The notes: generated by a model from the letters alone, not told the origin. A stretch of DNA of 64,000 bases from Adiantum capillus-veneris (GCA_014529385.2 CM043963.1:71440412-71504411), one strand, 5' to 3'; shown: positions 23,571-35,144, counted from the stretch's first letter. A program made the numbers and translations.

Positions 23571-25240
23571 ATGATAGAAGCTCCAAAAGAGGATGCTCAT
23601 TGCAAAGGATCACCTCTCTCCTATGCTTGGGGAAAGGTAAGGGAGAATGATGCCTTCATCCCGTTTGACCCTAGCTCTACTCACAAATTCATTTCAATGG
23701 AGTTGGCCACTATGTTGGGCATTCAAGCTTTTGAGATGGGAGATACTGTAATTGCCAATGGAGCTTTCAAGGGACTGCAAGTCGACAAAGAAGACTTTTT
23801 CATCTCTCCTCTTCAAGGCACCATGGTTCAATCACATGGATGCCAACATGAAGTTCCCTAAAAGGAGAATCTATTGCACCTACAAGGAAAAGAGCATGTA
23901 TATAGATGCTAGTAAGTCCGGTCAAACTATACCACTTGTAAATTCACCTGCTTTTGATAAGTCAATGAAAAGCTCAGTTTTTGTGTACATGATTTTTGTC
24001 AAAGAGTCTCTAAATGATGTTAATGTTTTAAAAAAGCAAAGCGTTAAGAATCAAGAAGAATTATACTTTTCTAATTTTCTAAATGGATTCCAAGATGTGT
24101 TCATCGATGATATCCCTATGGACTTACCTACGAAACGAGGGGATGATGACCATCAAATTGAGCTCCTATCAGGAAGCTCACCGCCTAACCAGCCTCCTTA
24201 TCAAGTTTCCCAAGCTCAACAAGAGGAGATCATGAGGCAAGTACAATAATTGGTAGACAAAGGGATGGTGAGGCCTAGCTCCTCTCCCTTATGTTCTCGA
24301 GTCCTTTTAGTGCAAAACAAAGACGGTACATACTGCATGTGTATGGATTAGCGAGAGCTAAACCATATCACTACTATCAAAAACAAAATTTTTCGTACCA
24401 CGGGTAGAAGATCTGTTTGATAAGGTACAAGGTTCGACCTACTTCAATAGGATTGACCTTGAAAGTGGCTATCATCAAATAAGGATAGTGAATGAAGATA
24501 TCATAAAGACCGCATTTCGTACACCGTTTGGTCTTTATGAATATCTAGTCATCCCTTTTGGCCTAACTAATGCACCGGCCACATTCAATCGTTTAATGGA
24601 GAAAATCTTTAGACCCTACCGCAAGTTCACTGGAGTGTTCTTTGATGATATCATCATCGACTCCAAGTCCTTGGAGGAGCACAAGCAACATCTCTAAGTA
24701 ATTTGAGGGAGAACAATCTTTTTATCAATCAAAAGAAGTGTGAATTTTTCCTTCAAGAGATTCAATATTTAGGTCATATTATCTCTCAAGATGGTATCCG
24801 TATGGATCCATCAAAGTTGGAGGTAATAAAAGCATGGCATAATCCAAGGAATCTACATGAGCTAAGAAGCTTTATTGGTATGTGTGCATACTATAGATGC
24901 TTCATAGCCAAATTCTCTCAAATAGCGGGACCATTTCATGACTTAAAAAGAAGAACATTAAGTACTCATGGACTGCTAAAGAGCAAAATGCTTTTGACAT
25001 CCTCAAAGAGAATCTTACCTCCCAACCAGTGATTATGCTCCCGATCTCTCAAAGCCATTTGAGGTCCAATGGGATGCTTGTGGTGATTGCCTTGGCGTAG
25101 TTTTGCTGCAAGAAGGGCATGCCATAACATATGAGAGCCGAAGGCTCAATGCCGATGAACGAGTCTTGGGTATATACAAAAAAGAGCTTTTAGTTGTTCT
25201 ACACGCCCTAGACACATGCAAGCACTATTTATAGGGGACT
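23571..25240 (+). pseudogene. Gypsy-1 protease, RT and start of RNase H
   Basis: The protease region (about 23650-23860) reads FDPSSTHKFISMELATMLG, where active proteases have D-S/T-G, so it is inactive. RT starts after a linker (PPNQPPYQVSQAQQEEIMRQ at about 24180-24240). It has frame breaks at about 24250 and 24340-24480, then TAFRTPFGLYEYLVIPFGLT and NAPATFNRLMEKIF. The catalytic motif is VFFDDIIID (normally V-YLDDILI), followed by LFINQKKCEFFLQEIQYLGH. RNase H begins near 25050 (FEVQWDACGDCLGVVLLQ in another frame). The catalytic Asp pair is kept but the frame is broken at least five times. Confidence 0.88.
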
Positions 25241-25249
25241 CCATATATT

Positions 25250-26310
25250 TTGCGAACAGACCACCAAAGTCTCAAGTACTTCATGACACAAACCAAGCTA
25301 TCCGACAAACAAATGAGGTGGGAAGTTTTTCCTTCGCAATTTTATTTTCATATTTCTCACATTGCTAGTAAGCACAATCAAATGGCCGATGCACTTTCAC
25401 GACGACCAAGAGTTAATGCGGTGCCTATAGCAACTCACAATGATCTATCTTCAATTATAGATGAGTATGTTACTCACCCGGACTTTAGAGACTTAGTGTC
25501 ATCCCTTGCATTGGGGAAGAAAGAAGAACCATTCACCTTACAAGATGGTTATCTTCTCCATGGCAATAGGCTATGTGTTACCCACTCCCTTCGTGAGAAA
25601 GTCATGTATGAATCCCATGCTTCTCCCTATGCGGGACATAGAGGTATTCAACCCATTCTTCGAGGAGTAGAGACGTACTTCTATTGGCCTACCATGAAAG
25701 TAGACATACAAGAGTATGTTTCAAAATGTGTGGTATGCCAAAAGACCAAGTATGATGGAGAGAAGCAACCTGGGTTACTCTAGCCATTGCCACTCCCTAA
25801 TTCACCATGGGAGAGGATATCCATGGATTTTATCTTTGGATTACCCAAGTCTATTTATGGAAATACGAGAATATAGACAATAGTGGACAGGTTTAGCAAG
25901 CAAGCACACTTTATTCTTGTCAAAAAGACTCTTAAGGCACACCAAATGACAACCCTCTTCATATCTCAGATTTTCAAACACCATGGATTGCCAACATCCA
26001 TTGTGTCAGATAGAGATCCTGGAATGACCAGTAATTTCTGAAAAGGTCTCTTTGAAAATCTAGGTACAAGATTGAATTTCTTGTCGGCCTATCACCCACA
26101 AACGGATGGCCAAAGTGAGATTGCCAATCTTACGATACTCGATCTACTAAAGACTTATGTTACAGTAGTAGATCATTGCTCACAATGGGATAAGTACTTA
26201 CTCCTTGTAGAGTATGCATACAATAATACTGTTCATACTACTACGGGAAAGGCACCTTTTGAGATCATAGAGGGAAGACCTAAAGGTCCCTTGCTACTTA
26301 CTTAAAGTAC
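25250..26310 (+). pseudogene. Gypsy-1 RNase H end and integrase
   Basis: A 177-codon frame begins with RTDHQSLKYFMTQTKL and ends RNase H with ASKHNQMADALSRRP. It then has the HHCC zinc domain of integrase (HASPYAGHRG, later CVVCQKTKYDG). The catalytic core continues in broken frames with [15 protein letters not shown] (first Asp), SIVSDRDPGMTSNF (second Asp) and a SAYHPQTDGQSEIANLTILD helix, where the catalytic Glu follows GQS as usual. In-frame stops occur at about 25782, 25875 and 26040. The three acidic residues are all still present despite the stops. Confidence 0.9.
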
Positions 26311-26485
26311 ATGGGAAGATCTTCGCTGCCGATGAGTATAGCTGTGACCTACAAGAATCTTTTCAAAAGATTAAAGAGGCTATATCCATCTCTCAACAAA
26401 GGCAAAAAGATGTACTGACAAGCACAAAAGGGCCTTAACGTTCAAAGAAAATGATTGGGTCTTACTTAAGTTTCCCAAGGCTTGA

Positions 26486-26908
26486 TTGAGACAAACGATG
26501 AGCAAAAATCCTTCGGGCCATCAAAAGTATTATCCTAAACTAGCAAAAAGATACTATGGTCCTTTTCAAATCTTGAATCCAATCAATGAGATGGCTTATC
26601 AACTCAAGTTTCCCAACCATTGGCTCATACACAGTGCTTTTCATGTGAGTCTACTTAAGCCCTACAAAGGAGAGCCACCAAAAGAACCCATTATTGAAGA
26701 CCCCCAGAAATCGAAGACCAAGAAGAGGTGCTACAACCCGAAGCTATCCTTTGGCATGAAGACAAGGTACTATGACATGGTAAGATTATCCTACGATATC
26801 TTATAAAGTTCAAAAATTATCCTTTTGAAGATGCTAGATGGATGCAAGGAATACAACTTAAGGATAGTATGAACCTTGTCAATGCTTACAATGCTATATT
26901 AGAGTAAG
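26486..26908 (+). pseudogene. Gypsy-1 integrase C-terminus with chromodomain-like module
   Basis: The first part has the integrase C-terminal fold region, KLAKRYYGPFQILNPINEMA then YQLKFPNHWLIHSAFHVSLL, ending KPYKG, which is the GPF/Y-type module of Gypsy elements. After a frameshift near 26740, it reads EAILWHEDKVLRHGKIILRY and then LIKFKNYPFEDARWM, ending NAYNAILE. This follows the chromodomain pattern of chromoviruses (PEAIL, a basic-hydrophobic strand, then W-A-W-like ending), which in those elements is thought to guide integration to particular chromatin. The classical aromatic cage residues are only partly visible. Confidence 0.75.
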
Positions 26909-27265
26909 CAAATGTACATGTTTCTTTTCAATGACAATTGTTTTTTTCTTATAAGACTAATTCTCTTTTTTTTGTGCACAAATTTAAGTATTATGCATGC
27001 TTAGAATCATGTTTGTGATGATGACGTCTCTCAAACACCAAGTAGAATTTGTCACTCTCCTTTGGGAGAATGAAATGGACTAAAGAGAAAACATGCTTGT
27101 AGCATCTAAGTCTCCTTAGCCCCAAATGGGTTATTCATCCATCTCGGAATTATGTCATAGGGTAAAAAGGGATCCTCTACCCGCTAAGAAACATCGACTA
27201 ATGACTAAGACTTTATCTCTGCTACCTCATAGTCGAGGACGACTATGATTTCAAGAAAGAGGTAA

Positions 27266-28196
27266 TGTCATAAAATCTAATATCAACCCAAATGATTTTC
27301 TCATATTAAACTGATCATTTAATGTGGAAGAATAAACGGGAACAAGGGTTAAAATATAGACATGTTCTTATGGATCTATCTCAACACGGGGCCAAGGTTA
27401 AAGGGGTTCAAATGAGAGATGGTCTGTCAAAGAGCAAGGCTAGCTAGACCTTATGGTTAGCTTCATTAAAGACCTCCAATGGTTAATGTTATAATTCTTT
27501 GACCTTAGGCAAGCTACAGGTATGCTTGAGGTGGAAACCCGGACCAAGCTTGAGGTGCTTGTCGTGCTTGCTGAGCAAGCTGCTTGAGGTGCTTGTTGTG
27601 CTTGCTGACTAATATGCTTGAGGTGCTTGTTGTGATCACTGACTAATATGCTTGAGGTGCTTGAGTTGCTTGTCGTGCTTGCTGACTAAGGTGCTTGAGG
27701 TGCTTGTTGACTAAGGTGCTTGAGGTGCTCTTGCGGTGCTTGATGACTAAGGTGATAATGTGCTCCATGACTGAGGTGCTTAAGGGGTTCAAGGTGTTCC
27801 CAAAAGTCAACATGATCCCTACTCAAGGGGGGGAGAGCCCTCATTGTAGGAGCATGAAAGAGAACACACACACCCTCACACAACGCAAGCCTGGTCTAAA
27901 GAAGCAACAAGGACACTTGTCAAGTTCCTCTCTATGTTACCCTCATGGTGTGCCTAAAGCCTATTGGTTGGCCTCTCAAAGGGTACAATGATAATTTAGC
28001 TAATTTAATTACTTGTTTATGCATTTATCAAGTCCTCTCTCTCAAAGGGGAAAGGGGGACACTTGTTCCAAGGCTAGCATGGTCGCTTGATATGCACTCT
28101 CCATGTGATTGGCTAGGCTTGAAGGGGTCCAATGAGCTTCCACCTTGAGCTAGAAGAGGGGGGTCGCCCCAAGCAAGGAGGGGGCTTGCTTGCACG

Positions 28197-28244
<48 letters not shown>

Positions 28245-28927
28245 ACTCATGGTGTGAGGTGAAAAGTGCAAGAGCTCCATCTTCTTCTCCAAGCTTGTTG
28301 AGAAGTTGAGAGCCTACACCAACACTCTTGGCTATGGAATGCAAATCCAACCAAGAGCCATGCTCCGATGCTTAAACTTGCCATCTTCTTTATCATCATT
28401 AATATGCTATTATGCTATGCTATGCAAGAAGAGTGATGATAAATGAGGAACTATCTCTTTCTTGCATGTTACTTCTTCTTCCTCTTCCCTACCCTCATTC
28501 CCCGCTAGCTCTCTCCACCTTCAAAGTTGTTTGAGGTCTTGGGATTGAGACCGAGGATGGTTAATGTTTTTTACACGATTATGTTATGCTTGTGATGCTT
28601 GAAGCTTTCCATCTTCATTGCATCACCTAGGGCACAAGGAGCACAAATATTGTTTTGTACCAAGTCTTTCTTGATGGGAGAATCTATAATACAAAAGCTT
28701 GTTGGAGGGGGGACCGGCTCCACATTAATCCGGTCCTCAACCGTTGTCAAGTTCTCTAACTCTCTCTCTTGCAAAAGTATTGTTCATGCCAAATTAATTA
28801 AGTATAATGGTTATGTTTCTACCCCTAATTAAGTTCACCCTCTATGTTCTCAAAGTAGTCTCATGAAAATGCTCACTCTAATTCTCTTAATTTCGCTATT
28901 CTCAGAGTTTAGGCCATTTCCATTACA
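27266..28927 (+). repeat. Gypsy-1 3' LTR (1662 bp) with minisatellite and CA tract
   Basis: Counterpart of 20083-21792. Its minisatellite (about 27550-27785) has a different number and order of units than the one in the 5' LTR, and the CA tract (28199-28241) is shorter and lacks the long CT part. Confidence 0.9.
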
Positions 28928-29195
28928 TTGTGCACCTTGAATGGCTCGCTCAAGCCCTTGTCCTAGAACCCAATGACCAGAGATCGGAAAAAATCACCAC
29001 CCAACCTTCTTATATAAATATATAGCCTACATAAAACCCTTACAATTCCAATGAGGTTTTTGACAATGTGTGTGTGTGTGTATGTAGAAAGATTTGTGTG
29101 TGTGTGTGTGTATGTAGAAAGATAAAACCTACATAAAACCCTTACAAATATATAGCCTACATAAAACCCTTACAATTCCAATGAGGTTTTTGACA

Positions 29196-29250
<55 letters not shown>

Positions 29251-29387
29251 AAGATTTGCTAGCCTCTCACCTTCTATGTCCTCCTCTAAGTTTGAAAGAA
29301 AATGTGTCTTTCAATAGAAGGAGCAAGCATCATCTTAGCATTACAAAGTATAGTAAGTGAATTCTCAAAAAAGAAGAGATACTTCCA
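28928..29387. repeat. Local repeat cluster with (GT)n tracts
   Basis: The stretch at 29030-29255 consists of partial tandem copies of a unit with CTACATAAAACCCTTACAA and CCAATGAGGTTTTTGACAAT, each followed by (GT)n of different lengths (the longest about 29197-29247). The remainder is AT-rich with no gene. Confidence 0.75.
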
Positions 29388-30732
29388 TTAACACTAGAAT
29401 GGTAACCTAACAGGACATAAAAGTGTCCTTTTAGGGTTTTGGGAAAAAATTCCAAAACCATAGTAGATCCACTCATTTTGAAAAATCCTTTCATGAGATT
29501 ATAGTTCAATAACTACTACATATGGAAAAAATGAGAAACTTGTAATTTTTCTCATCCCTTGGTCACTACAAGCCTCCAAAGTTGATGGACCAGTGCATTT
29601 TGCCCAAAACAGCAATTTCTTACGGTTGATTGCATATAAATAAGAGTGGGGATTTTTGTAGGACATGATATAAAATGCCCCGTTAACTTTAATGGGTTTG
29701 TGACCAAAACATATGGTTGCTTTTACCTCACTTTTTTTTTTTGGGAAAAAAAATAGGTACAAAAAGTTGCATTTTTGCCATCCTGCGGACCTATCATCAA
29801 AGTTTCTATAGTCACGCTCAATACAGATACTATATACATGTTTTCTTAGTCCCCTTTGGGCCTTTGGATTCAAAAGGAGCCATGGAGCATGTCAAAAGGA
29901 TAATGGATCTCTTACAATTGGAACCTTGGGGGCAATGATAAAGTGCTAAATAACAACAAACATGAAAAAACTGGGTTTAGCATTATGACCTCTAGAAACC
30001 CATAGAAAATACTCAATATCTAGCCAAGTTTGTAGTCTATGATTAGATATGTTTACTACCTACAAAATACACACAATTGGCCTAAGAAACTAGCAATATT
30101 GAGAAAGTTATACTTGCTACTCTAAAATGTACCTTATTCTTCAGCAATCAAAAAACTCAACCATCATCATATACTATGCTATATAGCATATTAGGTCCCC
30201 CAAAACTCAAGGAAGATTACATATATGTTATACATTACAATTACACAATCAAAATTGAATTTGGATATCAAGAAAGCCACCAAAAAAATCATAAAAGTGC
30301 TAATTTTGGCCAAAAAACAGGATTATGCAATTCTTGTAAATTGGTCATAACTTTCAATTTTAACACTTAGCTCTCCCTACAAGCATCAAAACATGTTGAG
30401 AACTATGAAGGCCTAACCTCTAGCCATCTAAACCTCACAAACATGGAGTTTAGAGTGGTATAGTTGCCAAAAATTGAAAAAAAGCAAAAAATAGGACCCG
30501 TTTTTTGACATAGTTTAGGTTCAAAAATGTTGTGCAAGAGTAAGGTTAATGGTGAGATCGATACTCCAAAAAAAACGCTAAGTTTTTTTCATCTCATAAG
30601 GCAACTTTGTGGATATATAGCACCTAGAAATTAATTTTCATACTCTTCAAATAATTCAAGCAAAATGGTCACTTAACAGGACACAAAAGTGTCCAAGGAC
30701 ATAAAAGTGTCCTATTACCATTCTAGTGTTAA
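29388..30732. mobile_element. Non-autonomous DNA element with TTAA flanks and piggyBac-like ends
   Basis: Identical 14-bp inverted ends CACTAGAATGGTAA lie at 29392-29405 and, inverted, at 30715-30728. Each is flanked by TTAA (29388-29391 and 30729-30732). Piggybac-family elements insert at TTAA, duplicate it and start with short C-rich ends such as CCCTAG or CACTAG-like sequences, so the fit is good. Inside each end is an imperfect palindrome GGACATAAAAGTGTCC (29413-29428) or its inverted counterpart, and the right end has a second copy (30679-30694). The internal 1.3 kb has no recognisable transposase, so the element would be non-autonomous. An alternative is a Tc1/mariner-type MITE (TA duplication), which the same sequence allows. 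Confidence 0.6.
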
Positions 30733-31029
30733 GGTTGGCAATTACAATAGAGTATTTTAAGAGAATTTGAGTGTACAATAAAGAAAGCTCCAGAATTGAT
30801 ATTTGCATCCATTATGATACAAGTACAAGTTAGTACTTAACTGATAAACTACATGTGTTTTATAAGTGGGGAACTTGTTATCAATGTCCACTATATGCCA
30901 TATAGAAAAAAAAAAAAATTCGTATTGCCCATAACCTGAGTGGAAAGGTCCATGTAGAATTTTTTGGTGTAGTATGGCCTAATGAGGAGGTCTTGAAAGT
31001 TGAAGGCCTCTGGATCTCAGACCACCACC
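30733..31029. other. Spacer, no recognisable feature
   Basis: AT-rich sequence between the TTAA element and the C-terminal end of the minus-strand reverse transcriptase remnant. Confidence 0.4.
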
Positions 31030-32500
31030 TTTATATAGATCTGAAGGTGCTCCATGAGAAAGAGTATAGGAAGGATTAAGGCAGTTGGTACTCAGAGTGG
31101 GGTGATGAGGGAGTGGGGGAGGTGGGGAGGGTGGAAGGTCTGCAAGAAGTTTTCTTCTGATAGCTCCCACCATGCAAGGCTTGAGTGAAGATACTGGGAT
31201 AGTGGGCTCATGTAAGGCAGTACAATGATATCACCACCCTCCTTTACTTTCGTGATAGTTTCCCACATCATTTTGTACCAAAAATCCTTGTAAATGAAAT
31301 GCAACTTTAGAAAGGGTTTCCTTCCATATTCTCAAATAGATGAAGTGAAATTGGTGTGTGTAACCCTCCTTCCAAACCCGCACTAGGTCAGGATAATAAT
31401 TTTGAATGGAGAGTCTACTAATGGGGGCATTAGGTCCCCATTAGGGTCCGAGTGCCCACCTTTTGAGGCATGAGTTAATTCGTTCAAAACCATTGCTATA
31501 AAAAGCGTGTACAAGGTCCTTGATGTGTTTGCTTGCTTTCTTTGTTGAATGATTTCAATATATGAAGGGTTTGATTTGAGATAGGATGACTTTATGTGCC
31601 CATCCTAAAGGTTTGTTTCTTCTTTTGTGAATAAATTTGAGCACCTTTGATGGTACCATCAAGTCCTTATCTATCTTGGTTCTTTGTAGTTGGTTATTAT
31701 GAACCACTAGCTTCACTCAAGAATGATGTGCTTATACCAATTTCACCTTCAAAGGTCATGTCATTGTCATCAATGGAGATGCAAGAGGGGTAAATTGGAT
31801 GAGTCATGGTAAAATGCTTTGGGGATTCATTGTTGACCCAAAGGATATCATCAAAGAACTGAAAGGGGAACCTGAGTTGCTGTAGCTGAAGTCGGAGCCA
31901 GGGATCTTTAAGACATGAGTTGATGTAGTTATACTCCAATGCATGTAGATAAAGATTACACCAAATTGGAGAACAAGCTAGTCCCATAGGAATGCCATTG
32001 ACTGTCGATATGTCCTTCCATTGCATTGAATATTAGATAATCTATCAACCAAGAGTTTAGCTCCATCACTTGAGATTTGTTAAATGAGAGTTTGTTCTTG
32101 TACGATAGATGGAGGACTGATGAGACCAGATCCCACAAATACATCTACTAGGGAAGCTTTTGAATGATATGAAAGGTCCTTGTTGGTCAAAGACATAGCT
32201 GAGTAAACAATTGATAATCGTACTTAGGCCTATGTCTCCATGGTGTGGGATATTTTCATAGCATTTCTTTATATCAATCGAGAAGAATGAGGTGACTTGT
32301 TCAGGTAGGTTGATGATAACCTCATATAGGGAATCAACCACCCACCACGATTGTAGCTTTATATTGAAACATAGGAGATATTTTTGATTTAGTAGATGTG
32401 CTCTATGCTTTCGACAAGGGATACATGTTTTAAGTATGCATGCTAATGGAAGTGATGCTCCAATAAAACGATAACTAGACCCACAAGTAATCCATATGAA
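31030..32500 (-). pseudogene. Divergent reverse transcriptase, unclassified (Penelope-like resemblance)
   Basis: The minus strand encodes a broken RT. In order: CIPCRKHRAHLLNQ and SWWVVDSLYEVIINL (about 32440-32320); SFFSIDIKKCYENIPHHGDI (about 32290-32230, with the first catalytic Asp); GIPMGLACSPIWCNLYLHAL (about 31990-31930, template-binding motif); FQFFDDILWVNN (about 31850, catalytic DD pair); then VPSKVLKFIHKRRNKPLGWA (about 31640) and KVILSQIKPFIY. A frameshift near 32070 and stops near 31700 and downstream break the frame, and a plausible C-terminal continuation runs to about 31030. The motif spacing and the G-I-P-M-G-C-S-P-W-C-N-L-Y-L pattern match an RT type I recall from uncharacterised proteins of green algae and other early-diverging eukaryotes. 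It is not Copia, Gypsy or the LINE type in this window, and it also differs from the Penelope-like RT at 47-58 kb. Confidence 0.7.
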
Positions 32501-32629
32501 GTTTTTTGTAGGGGAGAGGGAGAGGAGTTTTGTGGTCTTCCTTTATTCTCCTTTTTCGTTAACATCATCCTACTCTGTTTCCACAAAGTAGAGATACAAG
32601 TAACTGGAAAGAGGAAGTCCTCCGACTCC

Positions 32630-32791
32630 TCTATCCATCATGTTCATGGTTATAAGGGTCATACACCACAAGCCAGGTCGATAAATCAAGGATTCTAATG
32701 AAAGCTATTTTCTATCCATCATGTTCGTGGTTATAAGGGTCATACACCACAAGCCAGGTCGATAAATCAAGGATTGAAAGCTATTTTCTAT
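32630..32791. repeat. Tandem duplication, about 81-bp unit, two copies
   Basis: The unit includes CTATCCATCATGTTC, GGTTATAAGGGTCATACACC and GATAAATCAAGGATT. The copies differ by a six-base indel and a single substitution, so the duplication is recent. Confidence 0.9.
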
Positions 32792-33354
32792 AACATCAAG
32801 ATAAAATCCCATTGACATATTTAGATCCATAAACAACACCTTTTTTCTCACGTTTAAGAGGCACGACCGCCATTCATAAACCATAAATATGATATGAGAC
32901 TTAGTCTAAACTAACTAGTAATATTGTGAAAAGTACCCGACTTATTGGATCCATAACTTTCAGGGACATGTATATTTGGGATATCTCGACTCTTGGTACA
33001 ATGAGTCTCTAATTTCTCTTCTCTTAATAAGAGGGAGTGGATAGTTTCTTGACTAATCGAGATCATCCGTCCTTGACTGGCTCCCACTGTCCACCCCACA
33101 CTCACACTTTTTAGCTTGTTTCCTAATTACTACCACATTGTTTTACATATACAAACAATGTTATTTTATTAAATCCACGCACAGGTTCTTTCATCCAACC
33201 TTTCAAACATCACCAAAACAATTCTTTCTCAAACATGGTCTAATGAAGACAGTCCTATAATTCAACAAAAATGAATCTATCAATTATTCTTAAGAGTTTG
33301 CCGCTACCCACGGACTTTCTCTATCTAATCAACAGAGCCTTTGAAAAGGATTTA

Positions 33355-33545
33355 CTTATTTGCTAACCGCGAAATACACAAACTTTCCTAGTCGCTAACC
33401 GCAAGAGCATCTCGCTAACCGCAAGGCATCCTGCTAACCGCAAGGTATCCTACTAACCGCAAGAGACAAAAAGAGAGCTGATAACCTCATCTTAATCTCC
33501 GCTAATCGCGGAATCACCTCGCTAACCGTGAGTTCCATCTGAAAA
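33355..33545. repeat. Minisatellite of CGCTAACCGCAAG units
   Basis: Seven or so imperfect copies of a unit near 20 bp, core GCTAACCGCAAG, occur here, with degenerate copies at both edges (GCTAACCGCGAA, GCTAATCGCGG). Several units contain short self-complementary CCGC/GCGG steps. I see no coding role. Confidence 0.8.
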
Positions 33546-35060
33546 CAAAATATTCTTTCAGCAATTGTTTTGTTTAAGTGATTTCTCAAACATGATTACC
33601 CAACTTTTAATATCAAACAAAGATAGTTTATCAAACCGTAACCATTATTCAAACAATCCTTTCACTACTCTATGAAATCATATGCTTGTTTCTTGTGATA
33701 TAATCACGCTTCTTGGACAGTTTAGGGAAATTCTTAGCCTTGACTTACCGATCATCATGTATAACGATGCAGAATTATAAATTCATCTTATCGGATTAGC
33801 AACATGTTCAACTACCTCCATGGTTGAGGTTGGACGACTTCGACTTCTTCCGTAACCAATACCTCCGCTTGAGCAACGTTTGGAGTAGTTGATGCCTTCC
33901 TTTGCACCTTTCTTGGAGGTGGAGCGGCATGAGCGTCCTTCGAGCTTCGAGTCACTCGCTTCGAGGCCATCGTATTACAAAAGAGAAGGGAGAAAGTGAG
34001 AAAGAGAACTCAAGAATTTGAGGGACAACACGATGATGGTAGAGAAAGAGTTGATGATGGAGATGGCTTGAGAGCGAGAGCTTGAGGGAGAGAGGTTGAA
34101 GGAGAAAAGGTAACTCCAACGTCAAGGCAAGAGAGATTCCGCTTCTGAGAGTGTATGTTTTCAAAGTGAAGGGAGAGGCGTCTTTATATAGGCTCTCAAG
34201 GCCAAAATCACAAGCTAAGAATAGAGAAAAGCAAAGAGAGGTAAGTTCATGCACGTTCGCGGTTTTTTTTTTGCGAACACGGATTTTGATGCACAATTTA
34301 AAGTCTCTAAGTTTAGAAGAAGCTTGGCTTCCAAGCTCTGATTTGACTCCTCCTCTCTCTTTTCTAAAAATACTCTTTCTTTCCTAAAAGTGTTCCTCCT
34401 ACTCCTCTCCTAAAATTACTCTCTCTTTCCTAAAATTTCTCATTCTTTCTCAAGGGTCAACTCTTATCTTTAGATACACTCTTGAAGCTTAGGTTTTCCA
34501 TATCAACCTATTGTTTTCAAGTGAATAAGGGTCATAATTAATAGTCCTAGTGTTCGATTAATACGAACCTTAAATATTTGCAAAGTAAATAAAATACTTT
34601 TATTGAAAAATGTTGGGTACATTACACACTAGGAGCACATCTTGTGGTGTGTGTGTGTGTGCGGGTGTGTAGCAAGACCTCAAGCCCTCTTCCACCATTC
34701 ATCTTTCAAGTATGTCAATAACAGTTCAAAGGCTCTTGATCTAGAAAGGAGAGCCACATTAAGGATAATGAAAAGCTTTGATTCGGTGAGTATTTTTCCT
34801 CTAAACTTTTCTGAGTGACTACAGAAGACATTTTTAAAATTCTCATTCAAAGCTCAACAAAAAACAACTTCTGAATGGACATCACTTGAGCCACAGAAAA
34901 AAAAGCCAAAATTTGAAGTGGATCTTTAGCTGGGCTGTAAAGATGCTCTATGACAATGATTTCCTAGTAATAGCCGCACTCAATTTGTGTACTATTGAAC
35001 TGTGCTTCTCCCGGGACACAAACCCAAGACTCAAGAGGTGCGAGGGCCTTTTCAGTAGGC
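33546..35060. other. Mostly featureless stretch around the short minus-strand ORF
   Basis: Apart from the ORF at 33812-33970 and its TATA box, I recognise no gene. A (GT)n tract is at about 34645-34662. The 34500-34640 part may be an LTR edge, because it contains a TGTTGGGTACATTACA stretch, but no partner was found. Confidence 0.35.
33812..33970 (-). CDS. Short basic ORF behind a TATA box; possible first exon or retroelement leader ORF
   Basis: The minus-strand ATG at 33970 opens a 52-residue frame MASKRVTRSSKDAHAAPPPR, which turns acidic toward the end (EVLVTEEVEVVQPQPWR), stop at about 33812. About 215 bp upstream the minus strand reads GCCTATATAAAG (about 34182-34193), a good TATA box, and the leader between is rich in GAGA. 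The stop overlaps a donor-like CATGGAG/GTAGTT, so this could be a first exon. Gag proteins of some plant Gypsy elements begin in a similar way (MASK-R-TRSS), but no further gag follows. Function unknown. Confidence 0.35.
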   Translation of the reverse strand: MASKRVTRSSKDAHAAPPPRKVQRKASTTPNVAQAEVLVTEEVEVVQPQPWR

Positions 35061-35069
35061 ACTCTGTTC

Positions 35070-35071
<2 letters not shown>

Positions 35072-35142
<71 letters not shown>
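35072..35142. repeat. Compound (AC)n(AG)n microsatellite
   Basis: A tract of about 21 AC units followed by about 15 AG units, located about 0.5 kb upstream of the first in-frame ATG of the GRF gene, possibly in its promoter or 5' UTR. Confidence 0.95.

Positions 35143-35144
<2 letters not shown>

Larger units (their letters stand above)
20083..28927 (+). mobile_element. Full-length Ty3/gypsy chromovirus (Gypsy-1)
   Basis: This is an 8.8-kb plus-strand element. The 5' LTR is 20083-21792 and the 3' LTR 27266-28927; both start TGTCATAAAATCTAATATC or close to it and end CATTACA/TATTACA. The primer-binding site follows the 5' LTR (TTGGTACCAAAGC from 21793), a near match to initiator tRNA-Met. A purine tract (AAGAAAGAGGTAA) precedes the 3' LTR. 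Flanks share TTGT (20079-20082 and 28928-28931), a possible 4- or 5-bp target duplication that has partly decayed. Order is gag, protease, RT, RNase H, integrase, chromodomain-like tail. Many stops and visible LTR divergence mark it as older than Copia-A. Confidence 0.95.

Noticed and set aside
32395..32470. Minus-strand CIPC/H residues upstream of the divergent RT as a zinc-finger domain
   Set aside because: The spacing is too irregular in the degraded sequence to call a domain.
33355..33545. CRISPR-like array of spaced repeats
   Set aside because: Units are contiguous and degenerate, with no uniform unique spacers or cas genes, and the DNA is plant-like.
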